Shown here piece after piece: positions 34,516-42,229 of a stretch of 64,000 bases of DNA. Every line of letters starts with the position of its first letter. Position 1 is the first letter of the stretch. The notes beneath the pieces are model-generated. The model did not search any database and was not told the DNA's origin. It saw nothing but the letters and a program-made list of their open reading frames with translations. Origin of the DNA: Palsa-504 sp963822765 (GTDB lineage Bacteria; Actinomycetota; Actinomycetes; Streptosporangiales; Streptosporangiaceae); contig CAWGJL010000009.1 in assembly GCA_963822765.1 (NCBI GenBank), positions 1 through 64,000 on the forward strand, written 5' to 3'. The position numbers and the translations under genes were made by a program.

Positions 34516-36042
34516 TCATGACTGAGCAGATGACGGAGCAGATCTGGCGGTCAGCTGCGCGAGGTAGGCGGCGGCCCGCCGGTCGACCTCGGGGACTGGG
34601 TCGGCGTAGTGCCGCAGCGTGGTCGCGCCGCCGCCGCTGTGGCCGAGGCGCGCGGCGGTGTTGCGCAGGTCGAAGCCGCCGGCCAGGAGCTGGCTGGCGG
34701 TGTAGTGCCGGCCGCCCTTGATGTCGAGCTTCACCCCGGCCGCATCGGCGGCCTCAGCGATCTGGTGCGTGGCCCAGTCCGGGTTCCACGGCCGGGCGTG
34801 GGACGGGTCGTTGGAGAACAGGTACGCGTCATCGCGCAGCTCGACGCCGACCGCGGCCAGCGCGGCCCGGGTCTCGTCCAGGTAGCTCGCGATCAGCGCG
34901 CAGGTGTCCGGGTCGATGGCGAGCCAGCGGTCCTGGTGGGTCTTGGTGTCCTTGCGGACGCGCTGGCCGCCGCGGACGACGTAGTTGAAGGCGACGTGCA
35001 CCATGCCGCCGTCGAGGTCGATGTCGCAGATCTGCAGGCCGCACAGCTCGCCGCGGCGCACGCCGGTGATGACGACCAGCCACAGGTACAGGCCCAGGGC
35101 AGCGCTGTGCGCGCGGGCCTCGGCGATCACCTTGGCCACGTCTTCCGGCGAGGTGGCTGGGATGGGCTTGCGGATGGTGGTAGGCGGCTTGGCGGACTCG
35201 GCGGGGTTGCGGTCGGTCCACTCCCAGCGCTGCGCGGCGGCGAACGCGCCGGACAGGATGCTGTGGATACCGCGGATCGTGCTGGCCTTCATCGGGTGGC
35301 AGACGTGCGGCCGGCACCCGGCGCGGCGGCAGTCGTGGCCGGGCCCGGGCCGCCTCCGGACTCGGGCGCGGATCACTGCTGGGCTCTCCGGCGACGACCG
35401 TGGCGCGGCCATGCCGCACGAGGATCAGGCCGTCTGCGGCGAGGGTCTCGAAGGCGTGCCGGATGACGCCGGTGCCGATGCCCTGCAGGGCGCTCAGTTC
35501 GGTGATCGACGGCAGCTCGTCGCCCGGGGCGAGGCTGCCGGACCGGATGGCCTCGGCGAGCGTCTCGGTGACCTGCTGCCAGGCCGGGCGGCGGTCGCGC
35601 GGGTTGATCGCCAGGACCGGGACGTTGCGGTGCTCGGTGAACGGCCTGCCGGTGCAGGACAGGTCGCCGCAGCGCTTCAGCCGCGCGTACAGCTTGTCGA
35701 GGATGGGGCCGCGCACCTTCCGCACCTCCAGGTGCCCGAGGGCAGGCTTGATGGTGCGGCGGATGAATCCCTCGTTGGTCTGCCGCGTGGACACGTCCCA
35801 TGGAGCGATCGGCCGCGTACTCGTCCAGGAGCTTCGCCACGGTCGCGGCGGACTCGGGCGTGCGGCCTTCGGAGGCTTCCTTGAGCAGCCTGCCGAGCTC
35901 GATGTGGGCCTGCTGCTCGGTCTTGGCGGTGGCCTTGAGGCGGATCTCCCGCTTGGTGATCGGATCGATCCCGGCGTACACCCGGGACGCGGCACGATCC
36001 GCTCGGCAGTTGCTCTACGTAACCTTTGGCGACTCTAGGCAT
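34516..36042 (-). pseudogene. Tyrosine integrase with embedded GntR-type winged helix, frameshifted
   Basis: Starts at ATG 36042 (MPRVAKGYVEQLPSGSCR) and should encode about 500 residues: N-terminal arm-binding region (GIDPITKREIRLKATAKTE), core-binding helices (NEGFIRRTIKPALGHLEVRKV), then an inserted GntR-like HTH (QQVTETLAEAIRSGSLAPGDELPS...GTGVIRHAFETLAADGLI), then the catalytic domain (ITGVRRGELCGL, GGRHYTASQLL, LGHSGGGATTLRHY). Frame changes near 35995, 35815 and 35390 break it. The catalytic end is intact from 35412 to 34516. It sits 94 bp from tRNA-Thr, its presumed att site. Confidence 0.85.
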
Positions 36043-36135
36043 GACAGCAGGATAACGCCGAGGATCAGCGACATTCGGTCCCACGAACCGGTCCCACGGA
36101 GCGGGGGCCGGAGAGGGCCCTTACCCTCTCTGACC

Positions 36136-36211
36136 TGGAGCCGGTGAGCGGGATCGAACCGCTGACCTGCCGTTTACAAGACGGCTGCTCTGCCAACTGA
36201 GCTACACCGGC
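36136..36211 (-). tRNA. tRNA-Thr(UGU), intact
   Basis: 76 nt including encoded CCA. Acceptor GCCGGTG pairs with CACCGGC, D-arm GCTCAGTTGGCAGAGC, anticodon loop CTTGTAA with stem GCCGT/ACGGC, T-arm with GGTTCGATCC. The 3' 45 bp recur at 10115-10159, so this gene is the integration target that bounds the island; its sequence was kept whole. Confidence 0.95.
36137..36181 (-). repeat. att-like direct repeat inside tRNA-Thr
   Basis: Partner of 10115-10159. Together they bracket about 26 kb. Confidence 0.8.
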
Positions 36212-36334
36212 GGGAGACTCTGTGCATGGTAGCCGACCGGCCGGTGGCCCGTCGCCCCGCGGCGCATCAGCCAGGCTCGGGTGGGCGCTACCCGGGGCCG
36301 GCGTGGGTGGCGGGAGAGGATTCCGCGGCGGCCT

Positions 36335-36706
36335 TCATCGCCCGCCGCCGGGGAGCGGGTCGATCAGGTACCGCCACGACGAGGACGGGCGGGCGGGGTC
36401 ACCGCTGTCATCCAGGACCACCCACGCGAACGCGCGGGGCCGGTCCGCCTCGGTGACCACGCAGGTGACGTCGTACTCGAAGCCATCCGGGAACCGGTTG
36501 TGCCCGGTGAACCTGGCGCCGGGCCGCGGCCGGCCGGGCGCAGCGAGCCAGGCCACCCGGACGCATCCCGGGCTCCACCCGGCGACCCGGGTGACGTCGG
36601 CCGCCAGGTCCCACACCAGTTCCGGCCGGGCGGCGACCACCGCCTCGGCGGCCACCGTCAGCCCGGTCACCTCGTAGGTCAGCTGAGGGCCCGGGAACTC
36701 GGTCAT
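36335..36706 (-). CDS. SRPBCC-family protein, short
   Basis: 123 residues from the ATG at 36706, with GGAGGAAG upstream; the longer frame from 36763 has no such site. SRPBCC (START-like) pattern: VTVAAEAVVAARPELVWDLAADVTRVAGWSPGCVRVAWL, GARFTGHNRFPDGFEYDVTCVVTEADRPRAFAWVV. It ends after WRYLIDPLPGGGR, roughly 20-40 residues short of usual length, so the C-terminal helix is missing or frameshifted. Its promoter shares a 38-bp element with the membrane-protein gene at 39909, so both are likely controlled by the LuxR protein between them. Confidence 0.8.
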   Translation of the reverse strand: MTEFPGPQLTYEVTGLTVAAEAVVAARPELVWDLAADVTRVAGWSPGCVRVAWLAAPGRPRPGARFTGHNRFPDGFEYDVTCVVTEADRPRAFAWVVLDDSGDPARPSSSWRYLIDPLPGGGR

Positions 36707-36741
36707 GTCTTCCTCCGCGATGCTTGCCATCCGTCTTCCCG

Positions 36742-36804
36742 ACGGTAGGAGCGGACGCAGCAACGGGGCGTCACCCGAAGGTGGCAGGTGAGTGGGATAT
36801 CGCG
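36742..36804 (-). promoter_or_regulatory. LuxR-linked promoter element, copy 1
   Basis: On the minus strand: CGCGATATCCCAC, 7 variable bases, CCACCTTCGGGTGACGCC (36804-36767), then 19 bp, then TACCGT (36747-36742) as -10. The same layout occurs at 39804-39866. Confidence 0.75.
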
Positions 36805-36888
36805 CGGCGGCGGTAATCTACTTGTGGCCGGATGGCCTGACGGTGACTCACAGCCCTGAGCCGGCGCCGGGCCGCGTGGAGACACCAC

Positions 36889-39753
36889 ATGACGGACGGC
36901 GGCGCGCTTGCGCGCGATGAGCCTGTGGGGCTGGGCGGCCGGGCACCGACGGGGATGGCTAGGTCCGGGCCCGATGTCCTGCTGGCCAGCAAGCTGTATG
37001 CGCCCCGGCCGCAGCCGGGATTTGTGCCGCGCCAGCGTCTTATGCAGGCGCTGAGCGAGGGGCTGGCCCGGGGCCGGGTGCTGGTGTGCGCTCCGGCGGG
37101 ATCCGGCAAAACGGCGCTGCTGGCCGACTGGGCCCGCGGCGGCGGGCGGGCGGTGGCGTGGCTGGCCCTGGATGGCGGCGACAACGACCCGGCGCGGTTC
37201 TGGCGCTACGCGGTGGCCGCGCTGGACCGGGCCCGGCCGGGGCTGGCCGCGCGGGTCGGCCCGCTGCCCGCGGGTCCGGCTGAGGGGCCGGTGACGGCCC
37301 TGATCAATGAGCTGGCCGCCGACCCCGGCCCGGATGAGCTGGTCCTGGTCCTGGACGACTACCACCTGGTCGATTCCGGGCCGGTGCATCAGTCGGTGGC
37401 GTTCCTCCTGGAGAACCTGCCGCCGGGCCTGCGGGTGGTGGTGTCCGGCCGGGCCGACCCGCCGCTACCGCTGGCGCGGCTGCGGGCCCGCGGCCAGCTG
37501 GCTGAGCTGCGCGCCGCGGACCTGCGTTTCACCCCCGAGGAGGCGGCGGAGCTGCTCGGCGAGACGGCGGGGCCGGGCCTGCCCGGCCCCTCGGTGGCGG
37601 CGCTGGTGGCGCGCACCGAGGGGTGGGCGGCGGGGCTGCAGCTGGCCGGGCTGTCGCTGCGGGGGCACCCGGATCCGGCCGGGTTCGTGGCGGCGTTCAG
37701 CGGCAGCCACCGCTTCGTGCTTGACTACCTGGCGGACGAGGTCCTCGACGGCCAGCCCGGGGAGGTCCGGGCGTTCCTGCTGGAAACCTCGGTGCTGGAG
37801 CGGCTGTCGGGCGAGCTATGCGACGCGGTCACCGGCCGGGCCGGCGGCCAGGCGATGCTGGCCGGCATCGAGCGGGCGGGCCTGTTCCTGGTGCCGCTGG
37901 ACGAGGTACGCGGCTGGTGGCGGTACCACCACCTGTTCGCCGATCTGCTGCGCGCCCGGCTGCAGGCCGAGCAGCCCGGCCGGGTGCAGGCGCTGCACCG
38001 GGCCGCGGCCGCGTGGTGCGACGAGCATGACCTGGCCGATGACGCGGTGCGGCACGCGCTCGCGGCCGGGGACGCCGCCTGGGCCGCGCGGCTGGTGGAG
38101 CGGCACGTCGAGACGCTGCTCGGCCGCAGCGAGGGCGCGACCCTGCGCCGCTGGCTTTCGGCCCTGCCGGCCGAGTCGGTCCGCGACCGCCCGCGCCTGG
38201 GCCTGGCCCAGGCGTACGGCGCCGCCATGGGCTTCCAGTGCGAAGCGCTCGAGGCCCTGCTCGATGACGCCGAGAGCGCCCTGGCCGCCAGCGGGGCCGA
38301 TCCGTACCACGACCCCGCCGGACGGCCGGTGAGCGTGCTGGCCAACGTCCCCGCGGGGATCGCGTTCCTGCGCGCCTCGCTCGCGCGGCTTCGCGGTGAT
38401 GCCGGCCTGGCGGCCGGCGACAACCGGCAGGCCCTGGCCCAGCTGGGCGAGGACGACTGGCTGATGGGCTCCTTCGTGCGCTGGAACCGGGCGGTGACGG
38501 ACTGGCTGGGCGGCCGGCTCGAGCCGGCCGAGCGCGGCCTGGCCGAGGTGCTCGCCGAGCGGCGAGCGGCCGGCGATGCGGTCCGCCACGTGGGCGGCGA
38601 GCCCGCGGAGGCCTTCCGCGCGGTCGCAGGCGGCGCCGAGTTCTTCGCCGGCTTTCTCGCCATGCGCGTCTGCTACGACCTGGGCGAGGTACAGCGCGCC
38701 CGGGGCAACCTGGATGCGGCCCGGGCGACCTACCGGCGAGCGCTGGCCGAGGCCGGGGAGAACAGCCGGAGCGCGCACACGGGCCTGGCGCACGCGGGAC
38801 TGGCCCAGGTCCTGTACGACCGGAACGAGCTGGACGCCGCGCTTGACCACGCCACCCGGGGGGTCACGCTGTGCCGGCAGCTGGCCTTCACCCCGCCGCT
38901 GGCCACCGGCCTGGCGGTCGTGGCCAGGATCAGGCACGCGTATGGTGACGCGGCCGGGGCCCGGGAGGCGATGGCCGAGGCCGGGCAGGCCGGGCTGAGC
39001 CCTCAGGTGATCCCGCTGTTCAACCCGGTACCAGCGCAGCGGGCCCGGCTGCTGCTGGCCCAGGGTGACGTCGACGCGGCCGCCGAGTGGACCACGGCTG
39101 CTGGCCTGCGCCCAGACGACGAGCCGGATTACCCGCGGGAGCCGGGGTATCTGGTGCTGGCCCGGGTGCTGCTCGCCCGCGACGACCCGGGCGCGGCGCT
39201 CACGCTGCTGCAGCGGCTGCTCGACGCCGCGGCCAGCCAGGGCCGGACCGGGAGCGTCATCGAGATCCAGGCGCTGCGGGCGCTCGCGCTGGCCGCCCGC
39301 GGCGATCACGCCGGCGCCCTCGGCGGGCTCGCCGAGGCGATCACCCTGGGCCGCCGCCCCGGCTACGTCCGGGTCCTGGCCGACGAGGGCGCGCCGATGC
39401 GCGCCCTGCTGGCCCAGCTGTCCGGGGCCCGGCCGGGCCAGCAGGATGCGGCTCGCCGCGTCGACCGCGGCTACCTGGCCGTGCTCCTGCGCGCCTGCGA
39501 TCAGGCCGGCGCCGGGCCGCCGCGGGGGCGAGCCGGCGCCGCGCCGCCGGGCCTGGCCGAGCCGTTGACCGACCGCGAACTGGAGGTGCTGCGGCTGCTC
39601 GCCGCGGGCCGGTCAAACCAGCGCATCGCCCACGACCTGGTCGTGGCGCTCGACACGGTCAAAAGGCACGTCACCCACATCCTGGGCAAGCTCGGCGCAG
39701 CCAACCGGACCGAGGCCGCCGCGCGGGCCCGGCAGCTCGGCCTGATCCCCTGA
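36889..39753 (+). CDS. LAL (MalT-like) LuxR-family transcriptional regulator
   Basis: 954 residues, typical for the family. The STAND ATPase has Walker A CAPAGSGKTALL (about 68-77) and Walker B ELVLVLDDYHLV (about 146-157), then winged-helix and tetratricopeptide-like helical repeats (about 400-850), then a C-terminal LuxR HTH (LTDRELEVLRLLAAGRSNQRIAHDLVVALDTVKRHVTHIL). An ATP- and ligand-dependent activator in the cytosol. A third partial site (CACCTTCGGGTGAC, 39777-39790) follows its stop. It lies between two genes with identical promoter elements, the likely targets. Confidence 0.93.
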   Translation: MTDGGALARDEPVGLGGRAPTGMARSGPDVLLASKLYAPRPQPGFVPRQRLMQALSEGLARGRVLVCAPAGSGKTALLADWARGGGRAVAWLALDGGDNDPARFWRYAVAALDRARPGLAARVGPLPAGPAEGPVTALINELAADPGPDELVLVLDDYHLVDSGPVHQSVAFLLENLPPGLRVVVSGRADPPLPLARLRARGQLAELRAADLRFTPEEAAELLGETAGPGLPGPSVAALVARTEGWAAGLQLAGLSLRGHPDPAGFVAAFSGSHRFVLDYLADEVLDGQPGEVRAFLLETSVLERLSGELCDAVTGRAGGQAMLAGIERAGLFLVPLDEVRGWWRYHHLFADLLRARLQAEQPGRVQALHRAAAAWCDEHDLADDAVRHALAAGDAAWAARLVERHVETLLGRSEGATLRRWLSALPAESVRDRPRLGLAQAYGAAMGFQCEALEALLDDAESALAASGADPYHDPAGRPVSVLANVPAGIAFLRASLARLRGDAGLAAGDNRQALAQLGEDDWLMGSFVRWNRAVTDWLGGRLEPAERGLAEVLAERRAAGDAVRHVGGEPAEAFRAVAGGAEFFAGFLAMRVCYDLGEVQRARGNLDAARATYRRALAEAGENSRSAHTGLAHAGLAQVLYDRNELDAALDHATRGVTLCRQLAFTPPLATGLAVVARIRHAYGDAAGAREAMAEAGQAGLSPQVIPLFNPVPAQRARLLLAQGDVDAAAEWTTAAGLRPDDEPDYPREPGYLVLARVLLARDDPGAALTLLQRLLDAAASQGRTGSVIEIQALRALALAARGDHAGALGGLAEAITLGRRPGYVRVLADEGAPMRALLAQLSGARPGQQDAARRVDRGYLAVLLRACDQAGAGPPRGRAGAAPPGLAEPLTDRELEVLRLLAAGRSNQRIAHDLVVALDTVKRHVTHILGKLGAANRTEAAARARQLGLIP

Positions 39754-39776
39754 TCCCGCCCCGGCCGGCCCGGTAG

Positions 39777-39866
39777 CACCTTCGGGTGACCGGTCGTCGC
39801 GGCCGCGATATCCCACCAGGCAGCCACCTTCGGGTGACGCCTCGCGCAGGCCGGAATTCGTACCGT
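39777..39866 (+). promoter_or_regulatory. LuxR-linked promoter element, copy 2, plus an extra half site
   Basis: The full 38-bp element is 39804-39841 and TACCGT is at 39861-39866, exactly 19 bp apart as in copy 1. CACCTTCGGGTGAC alone also occurs at 39777-39790. CACC-TTCG-GGTG is itself a small palindrome. Confidence 0.75.
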
Positions 39867-39908
39867 TCCCGCAAGAGCCTGGCTACCGATCTGCTCCTGG
39901 AGGACGCC

Positions 39909-40646
39909 ATGTACGACCCGCCCGCCTATCTGTGGGCAATCACCATCGCCGGACCCGTCGCGGTCGCCGCGCTGACCTGCTTCGTGTTGTACCGCGGGGC
40001 CGAACGCGCCGGGCTGGGCCGCAGGCGCGCGGTCCTGCTCGGCGGGGCCGCGGCCGTGGTGTTCGGCGGCTGGCTGGCCGCCAGCGCGGTGATCGCGGAT
40101 CACGGCTGGTACCGCACGCTGCCGTGGTTTCCGCTCGCGGCCGCCGGCTACCTGGGCTTGCTGCTCGCGCTCGGCCGCATCCCGGTGGTGGCACGCGCCC
40201 TGGCCGCCCCGGGCATGGTGAGCCGCCTGGAGCTTCCGCAGGCGCCGCGCGTGGTCGGGGTGGCCTTCCTGCTCTACCTGGCCCTCGGCCACCTGCCGCC
40301 GCTGTTCGCGCTGCCCGCGGGCCTGGGCGACATCACCTCCGGCCTCGCCGCGCCGCTGGTCGCGCGCAGGCTCACGCGGGGCGGCGGCCGGCGCGGCGCC
40401 TTGTGGTTCAACGCGTTCGGCATCACCGACCTGGTCGTGGCCCTGACCCTCGGCGCCCTCACCGGATTCCACCTGCTCCACGTCACCCCGTCCAGCGCGC
40501 CGATCACCGGGCTGCCGCTCGCGCTGATCCCGACCGCGACCGTGCCGCTGTTTTTCGCCCTGCACATAACGGCGGTGTCGACGCTGGTCAGGGCGCCGCG
40601 GACACCTTTGCCCGCCGCTGCCCCGGTCGCTGCCGCCGCGAAATAG
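39909..40646 (+). CDS. Multi-pass membrane protein, putative LuxR target
   Basis: 245 residues from the ATG at 39909, with GGAGGAC upstream. About seven hydrophobic helices (YLWAITIAGPVAVAALTCFVLY, AVLLGGAAAVVFGGWLAAS, WFPLAAAGYLGLLLALG and others) with conserved loops FALPAGLGDITSGLAAP and LWFNAFGITDLVVALTLGALTGF. This is a recognisable actinobacterial family of unknown function. The 38-bp element and the TACCGT -10 lie 67 bp upstream of the ATG. Confidence 0.8.
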   Translation: MYDPPAYLWAITIAGPVAVAALTCFVLYRGAERAGLGRRRAVLLGGAAAVVFGGWLAASAVIADHGWYRTLPWFPLAAAGYLGLLLALGRIPVVARALAAPGMVSRLELPQAPRVVGVAFLLYLALGHLPPLFALPAGLGDITSGLAAPLVARRLTRGGGRRGALWFNAFGITDLVVALTLGALTGFHLLHVTPSSAPITGLPLALIPTATVPLFFALHITAVSTLVRAPRTPLPAAAPVAAAAK

Positions 40647-40665
40647 CGAACCAGGGAGCCAGCTC

Positions 40666-40857
40666 ATGATGGATGTGCTCGCCGAGCCGGCGGTCAGCGT
40701 GCGCGGGCTGGTCAGGCGCTACGGCGGCCGCGAGGCGGTGGCGGGCATTGATCTGCAGGTGCGGCGGGGCGAGATCTTCGCCTTCCTCTTGCAGGAGCCG
40801 GAGCCGGAGCCCGGCCTGTCCGTCCGGACGGTCAGCTGGCTGCCGCTCGGCCGCTGA
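40666..40857 (+). pseudogene. Truncated ABC transporter ATP-binding protein
   Basis: Residues 1-42 (ALVRRYGGREAVAGIDLQVRRGEIFAFL-like) are the start of an ABC ATPase, but the frame breaks exactly where the Walker A GPNGAGKT should follow and continues into an unrelated short tail (QEPEPEPGLSV...). An internal deletion probably removed nearly the whole ATPase. Not functional. Confidence 0.7.
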
Positions 40858-40898
40858 CCCGGACCGCTACGCACTGAATATCACGGAAGGGAAAGATC

Positions 40899-41075
40899 AT
40901 GACCAAGGAAGTCCAGACCCGGGCCGGACGATGCGCCACGCACGGAACGGTCGAGGCGACGCGTGAGGTCCCGAAGACGGGGTTCCCCTTCGTCGTCTAC
41001 GCCACCTGGCGGGCCGTCGCCCAGCACCGGCCGTTCCGCTGGCCGGAATGCGGAGCAGCCGTCCAGGCCGGCTAA
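40899..41075 (+). CDS. Small zinc-ribbon-like protein with one Cys lost
   Basis: 58 residues with GGAAGGGAAAG before the ATG. Pattern RCATHGTVEATREVPKTGFP...RPFRWPECGAAV resembles a small actinobacterial zinc-ribbon family that has CxxH and CPxCG; here the first Cys of the second knuckle is Trp. Metal binding may be weakened. Too short to name. Convergent with rlmB, 17 bp from its stop. Confidence 0.6.
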   Translation: MTKEVQTRAGRCATHGTVEATREVPKTGFPFVVYATWRAVAQHRPFRWPECGAAVQAG

Positions 41076-41092
41076 GCGCGGCCGCGTCGTCG

Positions 41093-42229
41093 TCACCGGG
41101 CGCGGACCGAGGCGACCTCGTACAGGGCGATCCCGGTGGCGATCCCGGCGTTGAGGGACTCGGTGGCGGCCGCGATCGGGATCCGGACCAGCACGTCGCA
41201 GGCCTGCGCGACGATCCGCGACATGCCCTTGCCCTCCGACCCGGTGACCAGGACCAGCGGCGCGGTGGCCAGGTCCAGGTCGCGGACCGTGACCTGGCCG
41301 TCCCCGTCGAGGCCGGCCACGAACACCCCGGCGTCCCGGTAGGACTGCAGCGCACGGGCCAGGTTGGCGGCCCGGGCCACCGGGAGGCGGGCCAGCGCGC
41401 CGGCCGAGGCCTTCCACGCGCCCGCGGTCACGCCCGCGCCGCGGCGGGCGGGCACCACCACGCCGTGCGCGCCGAACGCGGCGGCCGAACGGACGATCGC
41501 GCCCAGGTTGCGCGGGTCGGTCACGCCGTCCAGGGCGACGATGAGCGGCAGCTGGCCCGCGTCCGCGGCGCGGGCCAGCAGGTCGTCGGGGTGCGCGTAC
41601 TCGTAGGCGCGCACGCGCAGGGCCAGGCCCTGGTGCAGCGCGCCGCCGGTGAGCCGGTCCAGCTCGGCGGGGCCGGCCTCGAGGACCGGCACGCCGCGGT
41701 CGGCGGCCAGCTTGATCGCCTCGTCGACCCGCTCGTCGCGGGCGACCCTGGCCCCGACGTACAGCGTGGCCGCGGGCACCCGGGCGCGCAGCGACTCGAC
41801 CACCGGGTTGCGGCCGGCCACGAACTCGGCCGCCTCCCCCGCGCCGCGCGCGGGCCGCCGGGCACCCGCGGCGGACGGGCCCGAGCCGTACGGGTCAGCG
41901 GAACGGCGAGCGCCGGACGGGTCAGCGGAACGGCGGGAACCGGAGCCCGAGCCGGACGGGTCAGCGGAACGGCGAGCGCCGGACGGGTCAGCGGAACGGC
42001 GGGAACCGGAGCCCGAGCCGGACGGGTCAGCGGGACGGCGGGACGCCGAGCCGGAACCGGAGCCGGAGGCGCGCTTGGCGGCGGGATGGCCGGGGCGCTG
42101 GGCGGCGGGCGGGGTCGGGCCCTTGCCCTCGAGCTTGCGGCGGCCCTGGCCGCCGGTGCCGGGGCGCGGCTTGCCGGACTTGGTGCGCCCCGCGGCGTGG
42201 CGGGACCGGGGGCCGTCGGCGGCGCTCAA
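41093..42229 (-). CDS. rlmB: 23S rRNA (guanosine-2'-O-)-methyltransferase RlmB-type, SpoU family
   Basis: 378 residues from a TTG overlapping the cysS stop (ATTGA). The N-terminal about 120 residues are a low-complexity Arg/Ser/Gly/Pro tail built from 66-bp DNA repeats. Then comes the substrate-binding domain (FVAGRNPVVESLRARVPAATLYVGARV) and the SPOUT knot: VALDGVTDPRNLGAIVRSAAAFGAHGVVVP, LVTGSEGKGMSRIVAQACDVLVRIPI and ESLNAGIATGIALYE, the SAM-binding motifs 1-3. Methylates 23S rRNA ribose. The carD-ispF-cysS-rlmB order is typical of actinobacteria. Confidence 0.93.
   Translation of the reverse strand: MSAADGPRSRHAAGRTKSGKPRPGTGGQGRRKLEGKGPTPPAAQRPGHPAAKRASGSGSGSASRRPADPSGSGSGSRRSADPSGARRSADPSGSGSGSRRSADPSGARRSADPYGSGPSAAGARRPARGAGEAAEFVAGRNPVVESLRARVPAATLYVGARVARDERVDEAIKLAADRGVPVLEAGPAELDRLTGGALHQGLALRVRAYEYAHPDDLLARAADAGQLPLIVALDGVTDPRNLGAIVRSAAAFGAHGVVVPARRGAGVTAGAWKASAGALARLPVARAANLARALQSYRDAGVFVAGLDGDGQVTVRDLDLATAPLVLVTGSEGKGMSRIVAQACDVLVRIPIAAATESLNAGIATGIALYEVASVRAR
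41883..42040 (-). repeat. 66-bp tandem repeat in the rlmB N-terminal tail
   Basis: GAGCCGGACGGGTCAGCGG begins at 41883 (one base different), 41949 and 42015, giving a 66-bp period and about 2.4 copies. The repeat is a multiple of 3, so the frame is kept and it encodes SGSGSGSRRSADPSGARRSADP-like units. Confidence 0.85.

Noticed and set aside
9519..36211. Frameshifts as sequencing error
   Set aside because: They cluster in island genes (relaxase, integrase, RelE remnant, trypsin-WD40) while long backbone genes such as clpC, mshA, radA and the LAL regulator are open. Decay is the simpler reading, though resequencing would settle it.
41883..42040. CRISPR-like array
   Set aside because: 66-bp contiguous tandem repeat inside the rlmB coding frame, no unique spacers.
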